Source: Gluconobacter japonicus (lineage in GTDB: Bacteria > Pseudomonadota > Alphaproteobacteria > Acetobacterales > Acetobacteraceae). From it: DNA of 64,000 nucleotides. The stretch is taken from positions 62,001-126,000 of the forward strand of contig NZ_BEWO01000005.1 in the NCBI RefSeq assembly GCF_002723975.1. The letters run 5' to 3'. A program made the position numbers and the translations under genes. Each line of letters begins with the position of its first letter. Position 1 is the first letter of the stretch. The notes under the pieces were generated by a model. It worked only from the letters and a program-made list of their open reading frames with translations. It ran no database searches and was not told the DNA's origin. Below are positions 1 to 9,880 of the stretch, one piece after another.

Positions 1-1120
1 GAACGCCCTGAAACATCATCATTCCAACCATCAGGAGGGAGGGGGCGGTGGCCTGTGGCGGAATAATCATGAACAGTGGCCACAGAAACAGGGCTGCCAG
101 AAACCCACCCGCGATCACCAGAGCGGTCAGGCCGGTTCGGCCCCCGGCATGCACCCCCGTGATGGACTCTGAATAGACCGTCACGATGGACGTCCCCAGT
201 AATGGCGCCAGAATACTCCCTGCCGCGTCCGTAATGAACGCCTCCCGGGCACGGGGAATACGACCGCTTTTCGAAACCATCCCGGCAGCCGTTACGACGC
301 CCAGCAGATTGGCCAGAGTGCCGAAAAGCTCCGTGCACAGGAAGAAAAACAGCATCGGAAGCACATAAAGAATGTGCTGCACGAGGTAGAACGGCTGTAG
401 CTGGAAGGCAGTAGCGCGCGGCCACTGTGGCAGGGCAAAAACATGTTCCGGCCAGCGCGTGACGGTGCCGCCTTTTCCATCCGGCAGGAAAAGACCCACA
501 ATCGTCAGAGCGATAATGGACAGGATCAGAGCGCCAGGCACACGCCGTGCAACCAGAACAGGTGTTAGAATGAACCCGGCCAGCGTCATCAGGACTTTTG
601 GGCTGGTGATCGGCCCCATGGTTACAAAGGTCGAAGGGCTCGGAACGACAAAACCGGAATTTCGCATTCCAATGAACATGATGACCAGCCCAACCGCGAC
701 CTGAATCCCGATCCGGAGTGTATCGGGGATATCGTGCGCAATCCTCTCGCGAAGGCGCGTCAGGCTCATGACCATGAAGATCACACCCGTCAGACACACC
801 AGCGCCAGTGCAGATTGCCAGGGAACGCCCATCTGTTTGACGAGAATGATCGCAAAAACGACATTGGAGCCCATGGCGGGCGCAACACCGAGGGGGAGAT
901 TGGCAAGCAGCCCCATCAACGTCGTACTGAAAATTGCGATGAAGCATGTCGCACTCAGCACACTGGCACGATCCATCCCGGCTTCTGCCATGATCATCGG
1001 ATTGACCGCCACGCAATAAACCATTGCGGCAAAGGTCGTCAGGCCCGCAACAACCTCACGGCCAGCAGTCGTCCCGCTAGCCGTGAGCCCGAAAAACCGA
1101 TCCAGATGCTGTCGCAACAT
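1..1120 (-). CDS. AzgA-type NCS2 nucleobase permease (3' end cut by window edge)
   Basis: This is an inner-membrane purine (hypoxanthine/guanine/adenine) permease of the AzgA branch of NCS2. I translated the minus strand by hand from ATG 1118-1120; the frame stays open for about 373 residues to the window edge, so the C-terminus is missing. Family landmarks are VNPMIMAEAGM in the first membrane segment, PAMGSNVVF in the TM3 region, and TVYSESITGVHAGGRTGLTA near the TM10 region. The TM8 region reads CTELFGTLAN, where the family usually has an Asp-rich DLFDT-type motif, so substrate choice may differ from classical AzgA. It starts 5 bp after the receptor stop, so the two are probably co-transcribed. 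Family assignment is strong; the substrate is inferred. Confidence 0.88.
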   Translation of the reverse strand, partial: MLRQHLDRFFGLTASGTTAGREVVAGLTTFAAMVYCVAVNPMIMAEAGMDRASVLSATCFIAIFSTTLMGLLANLPLGVAPAMGSNVVFAIILVKQMGVPWQSALALVCLTGVIFMVMSLTRLRERIAHDIPDTLRIGIQVAVGLVIMFIGMRNSGFVVPSPSTFVTMGPITSPKVLMTLAGFILTPVLVARRVPGALILSIIALTIVGLFLPDGKGGTVTRWPEHVFALPQWPRATAFQLQPFYLVQHILYVLPMLFFFLCTELFGTLANLLGVVTAAGMVSKSGRIPRAREAFITDAAGSILAPLLGTSIVTVYSESITGVHAGGRTGLTALVIAGGFLAALFLWPLFMIIPPQATAPSLLMVGMMMFQGV

Positions 1121-1125
1121 ACTAA

Positions 1126-3477
1126 TCAGAGATCAATCTTGGCGGTTACAAGCGCCGCAAAGCTGCCAGCAACATAATAAGTCGGGGAGCCCTGAGCCGC
1201 GATGGTGCTACCATAGACGCCCTGCGATGCCCGTGAAGACGCAGCCACGCCCGCTACACCGGAAAGGTACTTGTTGTTACCAACATTCATGAGGTTCAGC
1301 CTGATTTCCGGATGCGTATGGAAGATCTTTGGCGCACGATACCCGAAATTCATGTCGGCGTTCACATACCCCGGCATGGCCTGATCGTTCATGAACGTCG
1401 AGAACTGGCGGCCGACATACTTGACGGCAAAACCCGCGAAATAGGTTCCGTCGTCATAATCCAGGCCAACGGAGGCCTGAACATTCGGGCTACGAACAGC
1501 AGTCTTGCCGGCAGTTCGCAGGTAATCTGAGCCGACCTGATAGTTATTATCTATCGTCGCATGCAGGTATTCAGCGGAGACGTAAGGACGCAAATGATGC
1601 CAGGGGCGAAGACCCAGCTCTACATCAACACCCCGAGACGTCTGACCACCTGCATTGATGTTCTGGGTAATCTGCGCGTTGTTGATCGTGACCTGCGTGG
1701 AGACCTGACGGTTCGTGAAGTTGTAATTGAAGAACGTGATGGAACCGTTCAGGACATCGCCCTGATAGCGATAACCCAACTCTTCGGAAATGGAATACTC
1801 CGTCTTCTGGGACGGATTGGCCAGCGTTGCTACTTTGCCCGTGGAAGCACTGTATGTGTTGTAAAGCGCATTCAGGGTCGGGGTTCGGAAATTGGTTGCC
1901 ACATCGGCGAAGACCTGATTGTGGCTGTCGATCCGATAACGTGCTCCCAGATTGGGGGTCGCAACGGCTGCATTCATGCTCGTGCGATACTGTGCGCCCG
2001 GCAGATAGTTATAGCCGATACGCGTCACCATGGATTCCTTGATTCCGGCTTCCACACACAGACGGTTATGCAGCGCATTAAATGTATCGCCGAAGAACAG
2101 GGTATTAACACGCGTGATCGTCAGATTGTCATAGCTGGCCAGCCGCGTTCCGTCTGATAGCTTAACATTCCCCAGATAGCCCCACACATTCGCAGGGCCA
2201 CCATTTTCTCCCACAGTGCTGTAAGGATTGACCATCCGTTGACGGGACCAATCGAACCAGTAACCAAAAACAAGCGTGTGACGCCCCACGGTATAATGAA
2301 CCTTGGAGACAAGTCCTGGGCGATACACGTACGGCGTTCCAAATGGCGTATACATCATGACCTTGTCGGTCGTGGTGCCATTTCCATTCAGATCGATGCT
2401 GTATTTCTGCGTTCCTGAATAAATGGAATTTTCAGAAAGCAGAGATGCGGAGGCAATCGTACCCGAGTTCCAATAGAAATATGGTGTGAAATCAAACCCT
2501 AACTTTTCATTCACAACAATATTCTGAGGCGCACTCAGGATAAGAACGCGATACGGACTTTGATGAAGCTTCCAGTATTTAGTGTCCGTCGGGGAGAAAG
2601 CCTCTGTGTAATTGGCTCCACGTCCATATTTCTGCCAGGCTGAGAGGCTTGGATTGAGATAGGCGACCTTCATGGAATCGTCGAACGTTACGGCGACTGT
2701 GCTGCGGCTGCCATTCGTCCAGTCTTTTACCAGTTTGGCATCGACATGCTGCTTATGGTCGTCGCCTGCACCACGGAAATGCGGTTCTTCCAGATGGGAC
2801 CAGGCTACAAAGGCACGCATCCCCGTATTTCCAATGTCACCACTCTGAAGGCGGACATATTCACGATGGGTGTTGTATGAACCGAATGATCCGGCGATAG
2901 TCGCACCCATTTTATGGGAGGGATCGATCAGGTTCATTGTCACGATGCCCCCTGATGCGCCAATCACTGGCGAATCAAGATTAGCGGAACCCTGCTGCAT
3001 CGTCACTTCGTTGAGGTTTTCAGAATCTACCCATTCCGTTGGGAATGCCATGTACGAACCAATGTCGTTCAGGGGAGCGCCCTCAACCGTGAAGCCGATC
3101 TGATCGCTGTTCATGCCCCGGATCGTCATATTGCCGCTCACCATCCCGAATGGATCGGCGCTCGCAACATTGGCTCCCGGAAGATTACCAAGAAGCTTGA
3201 AGACGTTCGGGGTAGGGGCCTGTTTAGCGATATACGCCTGAGTAATTTCGCTACGGGATTTGGTGCCATTCTGCGGGACCATACGGCCGCCGGCTACTGA
3301 TTCCGCCGCGACACGGATAACCTCCGGTCGTGACTGTGCAGCTTTTATACTCTTGCGAGGGGAGGGAGAATGCCGTTTCTCCGCAGCGTGTTTTGTATCT
3401 GCAACAGGAGCGGCGTAGGCTACCACACAAAACAGATTGCCGATAACGGCTGTACTCAGGAAGGTCGAAGCGCGCAT
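1126..3477 (-). CDS. TonB-dependent outer-membrane receptor
   Basis: This is an outer-membrane, energy-coupled transporter with an N-terminal plug and a C-terminal 22-strand barrel, 783 residues from ATG 3477. I chose that start because it begins a clean signal peptide (MRASTFLSTAVIG...AYAAP); the longer frame to 3564 opens with TTG and has no signal-like start. After the signal comes a basic linker with a TonB-box-like stretch (PEVIRVAAES), then a plug domain with the NMTIRGMNSDQIGFTVEGAPLND and GASGGIVTMNL regions. The barrel is rich in aromatic residues. The ligand is not evident. The downstream purine-type permease and divergent GntR/HutC regulator suggest a nucleobase or related small molecule rather than a siderophore, but this is inference. 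Confidence 0.92.
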   Translation of the reverse strand: MRASTFLSTAVIGNLFCVVAYAAPVADTKHAAEKRHSPSPRKSIKAAQSRPEVIRVAAESVAGGRMVPQNGTKSRSEITQAYIAKQAPTPNVFKLLGNLPGANVASADPFGMVSGNMTIRGMNSDQIGFTVEGAPLNDIGSYMAFPTEWVDSENLNEVTMQQGSANLDSPVIGASGGIVTMNLIDPSHKMGATIAGSFGSYNTHREYVRLQSGDIGNTGMRAFVAWSHLEEPHFRGAGDDHKQHVDAKLVKDWTNGSRSTVAVTFDDSMKVAYLNPSLSAWQKYGRGANYTEAFSPTDTKYWKLHQSPYRVLILSAPQNIVVNEKLGFDFTPYFYWNSGTIASASLLSENSIYSGTQKYSIDLNGNGTTTDKVMMYTPFGTPYVYRPGLVSKVHYTVGRHTLVFGYWFDWSRQRMVNPYSTVGENGGPANVWGYLGNVKLSDGTRLASYDNLTITRVNTLFFGDTFNALHNRLCVEAGIKESMVTRIGYNYLPGAQYRTSMNAAVATPNLGARYRIDSHNQVFADVATNFRTPTLNALYNTYSASTGKVATLANPSQKTEYSISEELGYRYQGDVLNGSITFFNYNFTNRQVSTQVTINNAQITQNINAGGQTSRGVDVELGLRPWHHLRPYVSAEYLHATIDNNYQVGSDYLRTAGKTAVRSPNVQASVGLDYDDGTYFAGFAVKYVGRQFSTFMNDQAMPGYVNADMNFGYRAPKIFHTHPEIRLNLMNVGNNKYLSGVAGVAASSRASQGVYGSTIAAQGSPTYYVAGSFAALVTAKIDL

Positions 3478-3627
3478 GGAAGAAGCTCTCAAACGATACG
3501 GAGACGCCCGAAGTGACACAGATGCCTCATGGGTCAGACAAGGAGACGACACATGAATCGGCAAAGACGTATTAAGTTGTTATAAGACGTCCTACTACCG
3601 CCTCAGCGATCTTCGTTCAATCCAAAA

Positions 3628-4419
3628 GTGAAACGTTCCCCGGATTTTTTCTTTATGCCTCATGCTGTCTTTTCGTCAGATCTGGATCCGAATGGTCCAA
3701 CCCCTCTCTATCTTCAGGTGGGGCACCATATTTCCGGGCTGATCGGAAAGGACAGTCGCTTCATGGATCGCCTGCCTTCAGAGGCAGAGCTGTGCCAGAT
3801 GTATGGGGTGAGCCGTATTACCGTTCGGCAGGCCCTTTCCTACCTTGCGGAACGGGATGTCGTTGTTCGCCAGCACGGGCGAGGCACATTTGTCGGAGCA
3901 CTGCATCGACCAGGCCGACAGCAGACCATTCATTCCTTTTTTGAAATCCTGGCGGGCAAGGGTTTAAGCCCTGAAATGACGCTGCTTGATTACAGGATGA
4001 GACAACCACCCGAAGAAGTTGCAAAGGCATTGTCCCTGAAGGACGACGCTCTTTTCATCCGGCGCGGTTATCGTTCCGAGCAGGGGCCTCTGGGTGTGAC
4101 GGAAGTTTTCTATCCGGCGTCACTTGTCAGAATGGTCACACCGGAACTGGCGGGCCGCACAACGTCCACCTCAATCCTTCAGGACATATTCAAGTTTCGA
4201 ATCAGTCACGCCGATGTTTCCATTGGCCTTTCCCGAGCTTCTCAGAATGTTGCCGAGTGGCTCAAGGTGGATCCGGGTACAGCATTGATGCGGATAAAGC
4301 GGGTAACCACCTGCGTGGGACAGGGCGCATGCGAATACAGCCGCCTCCTGGTCACTGAAGGCACGGCAGATTTCCGCATCACAGCAGAAGGAGAAATGCT
4401 CAGCGAAGGAGCCCTTTAA
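3628..4419 (+). CDS. GntR/HutC-family transcriptional regulator
   Basis: This is a cytoplasmic DNA-binding repressor or activator, 263 residues from GTG 3628. An ATG at 3655 (254 residues) is an equally plausible start, and neither has a clear ribosome binding site. The N-terminal winged helix is typical of GntR (PLYLQVGHHISGLI...LPSEAELCQMYGVSRITVRQALSYL...QHGRGTFVG). The C-terminal part fits a UTRA ligand-binding domain (HSFFEILAGKGL, then VTEVFYPASL). It is divergent from the TonB receptor/permease pair, with about 150-180 bp between them, so it most likely controls that pair. The effector is unknown; the HutC branch binds small metabolites. Confidence 0.9.
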   Translation: MKRSPDFFFMPHAVFSSDLDPNGPTPLYLQVGHHISGLIGKDSRFMDRLPSEAELCQMYGVSRITVRQALSYLAERDVVVRQHGRGTFVGALHRPGRQQTIHSFFEILAGKGLSPEMTLLDYRMRQPPEEVAKALSLKDDALFIRRGYRSEQGPLGVTEVFYPASLVRMVTPELAGRTTSTSILQDIFKFRISHADVSIGLSRASQNVAEWLKVDPGTALMRIKRVTTCVGQGACEYSRLLVTEGTADFRITAEGEMLSEGAL

Positions 4420-4553
4420 TCCCTCTGCATGATGGAAAAAAACTGCCTGATCCATTCAGGATAAATTAAGAAACTGTCTCTAGATTTCTTCCGGGTTCTG
4501 GAAGTCGTGCTGACCCATATACGGCTGCCATTATATTTTCGGGAGACCTTCCC

Positions 4554-5930
4554 TTGCTCCGTTGGATTGAAACGAAAGCTCCGATCCGACAGAAACTTCG
4601 GGTCATCATCACGGCCCTTCTCGTCGTTTCTGCCGTGCAGTTTGTTGTCGATGAAGTGTGCAAGAGATTTCTTGCACACTACGGAGGGGCCCAGATTATC
4701 GCACAGCTTTGCGGTGTCCTGCTTCAGATCATCCTGACATTGGTGATCGGCAGTTTCGCAATTCGCATTATTGCCGTTCCCTTTGAGAGAATTACCGACG
4801 CAACTGAAAAGGTTGCAGATGGGGACTTTGAGTCCCGTGTTCCTTACGGTGATCGGTTCGACGATGCAGGTCGGCTCGCCAAATCCCTTCTCAAGTTCAT
4901 AAACAGCAGTCAGCACCGTATCAAAGCGCAGGAAAACGCAGCAAGAGAAGCTCGTGAAGCCGCTCAGGCCCAAATGCGTCTCTCAGAAGAAAGCAACCGA
5001 ATTCGCCAGATTCAAAGTGACACAATCGAACAGATCTGTGCAGGCATGGAGATTGTCAAAACCGGCGACCTGACATTCTCGTTTCCTGAACCATTTCAAG
5101 AAAAATTTGAGGATTTCCGGTTCAACTTCAACGCTCTGATTACCAATTACCGTTCGTCTGTAGAACAGATTGCAGATGGAGCTTCGGTCATTGCCAGTGG
5201 GACAGCAGAAATATCGTCCGCTGCCGATGATCTGGCCGCACGAACAGAACAACAGGCTGCCAATCTTGCTGAGACCGCTACGGCTGTCAGTTCGATAACG
5301 ACCAAAGTTCAGGAAACGGCTCAGGCCGTACATGATGTCAGACTTGCCGCATCGGGCGCACGCGACGAAGCTATAGCTGTCGCGGAAGTCATGCTACTGG
5401 CCAATAATGCCATGGAAGGCATCAAAGCATCTTCAGGAAAGGTGGCGGCAACAATTGGTCTGATGGAGGAAATGGCATTTCAGACAAACCTTCTTGCCCT
5501 TAATGCCGGAATCGAAGCAGCACGCGCAGGGGAAGCTGGGGCGGGATTTTCAGTAGTCGCCACTGAAATCCGCAATCTTGCCCATCGCTCCGCTACATCT
5601 GCAAAAGAAATTCGTGCCCTTATTTCCGTTTCTGGCACCAAGGTCGCTGAAGGCGTAGGGCTAGTAGCCCAGGCCAATCAGGCAATTAGCGCCATCACGA
5701 CCAATGTTGGTCGTATTACGTCTCTGGTTGAAAGTATTTCCTCGGCAGCCACCGATCAGGCCGCAAGCCTCTCCGGTATCAATAGCCGGATCGGTGCCAT
5801 GGATCAGGCAACACAGCACAATGCCGCAATGGTTGAGGAAACCACAACAGCCAGCCACAACCTCAAGCATGAGGCACAGCAGCTTCATAAGGTTGTGGGA
5901 CACTTTACATACCGCTCCGCTCATCCCTGA
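4554..5930 (+). CDS. methyl-accepting chemotaxis protein
   Basis: This is an inner-membrane signalling protein that would talk to CheA/CheW, 458 residues. It starts at TTG 4554, supported by a GGGAGA about 7 bases upstream. Two hydrophobic segments (about residues 17-36 and 48-75) are separated by only about a dozen residues, so there is no real periplasmic sensor. A HAMP-like region follows ([21 protein letters not shown]), then a helical linker rich in Ala/Glu/Arg. The conserved signalling tip is near residue 305 ([20 protein letters not shown]). It probably senses membrane state, redox or cytoplasmic cues. No other chemotaxis genes are nearby. Confidence 0.92.
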   Translation: MLRWIETKAPIRQKLRVIITALLVVSAVQFVVDEVCKRFLAHYGGAQIIAQLCGVLLQIILTLVIGSFAIRIIAVPFERITDATEKVADGDFESRVPYGDRFDDAGRLAKSLLKFINSSQHRIKAQENAAREAREAAQAQMRLSEESNRIRQIQSDTIEQICAGMEIVKTGDLTFSFPEPFQEKFEDFRFNFNALITNYRSSVEQIADGASVIASGTAEISSAADDLAARTEQQAANLAETATAVSSITTKVQETAQAVHDVRLAASGARDEAIAVAEVMLLANNAMEGIKASSGKVAATIGLMEEMAFQTNLLALNAGIEAARAGEAGAGFSVVATEIRNLAHRSATSAKEIRALISVSGTKVAEGVGLVAQANQAISAITTNVGRITSLVESISSAATDQAASLSGINSRIGAMDQATQHNAAMVEETTTASHNLKHEAQQLHKVVGHFTYRSAHP

Positions 5931-6025
5931 AATTTCCCCTGTCATGGACGCTTGCACTTCATCTCAGGCCAGTTACTCTCCTCCTTCTTTCGAAATCGTA
6001 AGAATTAAACGCTGGAGAAACGGCC

Positions 6026-7201
6026 ATGATGATGTTGCCTCAAGAAGGTTTAGGCAGGAGAGCTTTCCTGACCAGCAGCATGGCACTTACCTGCTCGATG
6101 CTTACAGCGTGTGCTCGGCCGCGACAGGCTCAGTTCGCGGACGTTGATCAATTGGTCAGAACAGCCATACGAGATGGTCAAGCCCCAGGGGCAGTTGTCG
6201 CCATCGGTCACGAGGGACAGATTGTTCATAGATATGTCTACGGCAACCGAGCATTGGTTCCCCAGCAGGAACCAATGACGTGGGAGACGCATTTTGATAT
6301 GGCGTCCCTGACCAAGCCGACAATGACAGCTCTGGCTGTCATGCAATTAGTAGAACAAGGGGACCTGCATCTTGATGACCCTGTTACCTGCTATCTCCCT
6401 GCGTTTGGGATCAATGGTAAACGCAGCATCACCCTCCGCCTTCTTCTGACACATTATTCCGGCTTGCCTGCGGACCTCCCGCTGGAAGACGCTTGGAGTG
6501 GAAAGCCGGAGGCAGTCCGTCGCGCCATGACGTCCCCTCTGGCTAATCCTCCTGCTGAAAAATTCGTTTACAGTGATATCAATTTCATCACCCTTGGCCT
6601 GATTGTTGAAAAGGTCAGCGGCCTTGCTCTCAACGATTATGTCAGCAGAAATATTCTGACCCCAATTGGAATGACACAGTCTGGCTATCTTCCAGATACA
6701 TCCTTGAAGCCAGTGATTGCTCCTACGCAATACGACGAGAAAAATGTTCTTTTACGTGGAGTTGTTCACGATCCAACAGCCCGAAGAATGGGAGGCGTGG
6801 CAGGTCATGCAGGCCTATTTTCAGACGCCCATGACATGTGCCTCTATGCGCAGGCATTGCTTGATCGGCTGGCAGGGCGCCCCAGTACATTTCCACTAAA
6901 GCGCGAGACTCTCCTGCTCATGGCTACCCCTCAACAACCTGCAGGAAAGGTTGATTTACGCGGTTTGGGTTGGGACATTTCAACGCATTATTCGACACCC
7001 AGAGGCGATATTTTCTCGCATCACTCCTTTGGCCACACGGGTTTTACAGGAACGTCTCTCTGGATTGATCCAGACAGTGACAGCTACGTACTGATCCTCA
7101 CCAACCGTGTGCATCCATCCGGAGGGCACAGCGTGGTCAAGCTTCGCCATGATATCGCAACGGAAGCAGCCCGCGATTTGGGGCTGACATCGCACACCTA
7201 A
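6026..7201 (+). CDS. Tat-exported serine hydrolase, beta-lactamase/esterase (class C-like) family
   Basis: This is a predicted periplasmic, membrane-anchored serine hydrolase of 391 residues, with GGAGA about 7 bases before ATG 6026. The N-terminus carries a twin-arginine motif (R11-R12, GRRAFLT) and ends in a lipobox (L26-T-A-C29), so it should be a Tat-exported lipoprotein. The catalytic motifs of the class C beta-lactamase/DD-peptidase fold are visible: S94-L-T-K97, Y182-S-D and H337-T-G. The HTG in place of KTG is usual for esterase-like members. The substrate is unknown (peptide, ester or beta-lactam). It precedes a second Tat-exported hydrolase, the acylase at 7400. Confidence 0.9.
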   Translation: MMMLPQEGLGRRAFLTSSMALTCSMLTACARPRQAQFADVDQLVRTAIRDGQAPGAVVAIGHEGQIVHRYVYGNRALVPQQEPMTWETHFDMASLTKPTMTALAVMQLVEQGDLHLDDPVTCYLPAFGINGKRSITLRLLLTHYSGLPADLPLEDAWSGKPEAVRRAMTSPLANPPAEKFVYSDINFITLGLIVEKVSGLALNDYVSRNILTPIGMTQSGYLPDTSLKPVIAPTQYDEKNVLLRGVVHDPTARRMGGVAGHAGLFSDAHDMCLYAQALLDRLAGRPSTFPLKRETLLLMATPQQPAGKVDLRGLGWDISTHYSTPRGDIFSHHSFGHTGFTGTSLWIDPDSDSYVLILTNRVHPSGGHSVVKLRHDIATEAARDLGLTSHT

Positions 7202-7211
7202 GTGCAGATTT

Positions 7212-7238
7212 GCGATCAGAAGCATTGCTTCTGATCGC
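7212..7238. terminator. perfect 12-bp inverted repeat after the serine hydrolase gene
   Basis: Arms GCGATCAGAAGC and GCTTCTGATCGC flank a 3-base loop, 10 bases past the stop codon. No T-run follows, so it may be a weak or Rho-assisted terminator, or an mRNA-stabilising hairpin between the two hydrolase genes. Confidence 0.6.
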
Positions 7239-7399
7239 CATAACCTAAGGTTAACAGAAACAAAATTCTCATTAATAGATCTTGCTGGCCACTGATTTTA
7301 CAACAGAAACAATTCTACTTCGCATGCTTCATTCATCGCGAAAGCTTTTGTCTGCGATAAAAACAAGCCTGCGACATCAAAAATGATCAGGATCCATCA

Positions 7400-9802
7400 A
7401 TGTCCGTTCCTCATCCGACACTGAACCGTCGATCATTTCTAATGGCGAGTGCAGCTGTTGCGGTTACGATATTTGATCGACCAGAAAGAGCGCAGGCGCA
7501 GAGTATTCAAGGATTGGAGGGTCTGAATGCCCCCTTCGAGGTTCTGGAAGACAAGTGGGGTATTCCTCATGTTAAAGCTGGCTCTATTGCAGATGCCTAT
7601 TTCGCAAACGGCTATCTCGTTGCAAAAGATCGTCTTTGGCAAATGGATTTCAGCCATCGCCAATCTCTGGGTCGACTGGCAGAGGTTTTTGGAGAAGCCT
7701 TTGTTGCAAGTGACGTAGCCAACAGACTTTTCCTGTTTCGTGGCGATGCTGATGCAGAACTGGCGGCCTATCACTCAACCGTACAAGATGCGGCTCACGC
7801 CTATGTAGCCGGAATCAATGCCTATATCCGGAGCGTAAAAGACAATCCTGAGCATCTTCCAGCAGAATTTTCGATCTTTGAATACGAACCACTGGAATGG
7901 AGCGTCTACGATCTTGTCCGGATCAGGGCTGAAGTGACCGGCAACACAGACCTGGAAATTCGTCGTGCGCGTCTCGCCGCTCGGGGCGCACTCTCCTATG
8001 ATGATTTCGTCACACCTCTTCAACCAGCCTATACGCCTCAGCCCTTACCTGGATTGGATGTCCACAGCTTTTCGGAGCAAGATCTGGGCCATCTCGGCGT
8101 ACTACAACAGCGGCTCCCATTAGGAGAAATCCGCGCAGCTACCCTTCAAGGCGATCCTTCTCATCGGAAGAATAATGAAGGAAGCAACTCATGGGTGGTT
8201 GCGTCTGACAGAACTGCGACAGGTCGACCAATTCTGGCCAATGACCCACATCTTGCTTTTGGCGCTCCCGGGCCACGACATGTCATTCACCTGACAGCTC
8301 CCGGCCTGGATGTTATCGGAGCAGGCTCTCCGGGTATGCCAGGTGTCATGCAGGGGCATAATGACCATATTGCATTTGGCCGAACCAACTTCCACATCGA
8401 TCAGGAAGATCTTTTCATCCTTAGAACACACACGGATGATCCGAGCCGATACTGGCATCGTGGCCAATGGTGCAAGATGCAGGAAGAAATCGTCCGTATC
8501 GCTGTGCGGAATTCAGAAGACCAGTCTGTTACGGTACGCTTTGCAGCACAAGGTCCTGTTATTTCCGAAGATCCAGAGCGCTCTCGTGCCGTTGCCGTCT
8601 CCGCAACATGGCTCTATCCGGGCGCCAACGGACTACTGGCCAATATTGGCATCAATCTTGCTCACGACTGGACGTCTTTTCGTGAGGCTTTACGTGCACA
8701 CACCAGCCCGACGAACTTCACCTATGCAGACGGGCAGGGAAATATTGGCTGGCACGCAGCTGGTGGACTTCCACAGAGAGCCGAGCACCATGACGGCATG
8801 ATGCCCGCACCGGGCGATGGCCTCTATGACTGGGAAGGCCTGCAACCGATGGATAATCTTCCATCTAGCTTCAACCCTGCAAATGGATGGTTTGGAACAT
8901 CTAACCAAATGAACCTGCCGCCGGGTTATTCACAAAAAAACCGCAAGGTCAGTTACGAATGGAGTGAGCCGTTCCGCTATGAAAGAGTCGCTCAGGTTCT
9001 TGATGCGACCAGTCATGGAACAGTGCAGGAGAGTGCTGACTTGCAGCATGATACAGTTTCGCAACTGGCCCTTCAGGTCATAAAACTCCTGCCCGAACAA
9101 AGTGAGGGAACAAAATTTGCTTACCAGCTTCTGAAAAACTGGAATGGAAAGATAGATCACGACAGTCCGGCAGCAGCACTTTATGAAGTCTGGTGGACGC
9201 ATCTCTGCGTGGCTATTCATGCTGCTATCATCCCCTCAGAACTACACGATCTGCTTCCGGCGCCTTTGAGTCCGTCGGTCCAGCTTGCGTTGCTCCGGTC
9301 TCCGGAAAAACATTTCGGGAATAACGCTCAAAGTGTCAGGGATGAGATACTCTCAAGATGCCTTCAAAAGGCAGTCAGTGAACTGACATCACGCCTTGGC
9401 GCATTACCCGCATCCTGGAAATGGGGAGCGCTTCACACCGTTACTCTGGGGCATGTTCTGGGCAACCTGACCTCTATCCAAAATGCATTTCCAAACATTG
9501 GCGGGGAAAATTATGGGAGTGGTGGCGATCCATATACGATCATGGCTCGGTGGTATAATCCATACCATACAAGTCAAAATCCCTATGCCACGACGGGTGG
9601 GGCAAGTTTTCTGATGGTTTGTGATGTAGGAAGCTGGGATAACTCTCTATTCCTGAATTTCCCTGGTCAGTCTGCTAATCCCATGACAGGGAATTATTCG
9701 GATTTCTTCGAGCCTTGGCTTAAGGGAGATATGCAGCCCCTGTATTTTTCTTGGTCGAACATTAAAAAACATACTGTCCGACACTATTTTTTCAGGCCGT
9801 AA
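7400..9802 (+). CDS. Tat-exported penicillin acylase family (Ntn) amidohydrolase
   Basis: This is a periplasmic N-terminal-nucleophile hydrolase that cleaves amide bonds, 800 residues, the normal precursor length. The N-terminus has a twin-arginine signal (R10-R11, NRRSFLMASAAVAV, then ERAQAQ). The alpha-chain region has the usual DKWGIPHVKA and KDRLWQMDF motifs. The autocatalytic junction is G261/S262 (EGSNSWVVA), so Ser262 becomes the beta-chain nucleophile. Downstream motifs AND-PHLAF and GVMQGHNDHIAFGRTN are also family-typical. Members include beta-lactam acylases and acyl-homoserine-lactone acylases; sequence alone does not separate these. It follows the Tat lipoprotein hydrolase by about 200 bp, and the pair probably act on related periplasmic substrates. 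Confidence 0.93.
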   Translation: MSVPHPTLNRRSFLMASAAVAVTIFDRPERAQAQSIQGLEGLNAPFEVLEDKWGIPHVKAGSIADAYFANGYLVAKDRLWQMDFSHRQSLGRLAEVFGEAFVASDVANRLFLFRGDADAELAAYHSTVQDAAHAYVAGINAYIRSVKDNPEHLPAEFSIFEYEPLEWSVYDLVRIRAEVTGNTDLEIRRARLAARGALSYDDFVTPLQPAYTPQPLPGLDVHSFSEQDLGHLGVLQQRLPLGEIRAATLQGDPSHRKNNEGSNSWVVASDRTATGRPILANDPHLAFGAPGPRHVIHLTAPGLDVIGAGSPGMPGVMQGHNDHIAFGRTNFHIDQEDLFILRTHTDDPSRYWHRGQWCKMQEEIVRIAVRNSEDQSVTVRFAAQGPVISEDPERSRAVAVSATWLYPGANGLLANIGINLAHDWTSFREALRAHTSPTNFTYADGQGNIGWHAAGGLPQRAEHHDGMMPAPGDGLYDWEGLQPMDNLPSSFNPANGWFGTSNQMNLPPGYSQKNRKVSYEWSEPFRYERVAQVLDATSHGTVQESADLQHDTVSQLALQVIKLLPEQSEGTKFAYQLLKNWNGKIDHDSPAAALYEVWWTHLCVAIHAAIIPSELHDLLPAPLSPSVQLALLRSPEKHFGNNAQSVRDEILSRCLQKAVSELTSRLGALPASWKWGALHTVTLGHVLGNLTSIQNAFPNIGGENYGSGGDPYTIMARWYNPYHTSQNPYATTGGASFLMVCDVGSWDNSLFLNFPGQSANPMTGNYSDFFEPWLKGDMQPLYFSWSNIKKHTVRHYFFRP

Positions 9803-9880
9803 CACCCCGAAGGATAAAGGGATCTATTAGGTGAGTATTTCGATAAAATTGCCCGCCAGCAGGCTCTTTTCGGGGGAAAC

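Noticed and set aside
1561-2157. A 198-codon open frame on the plus strand inside the TonB receptor
   Set aside because: It is antisense to a clear receptor barrel with no independent start signals.
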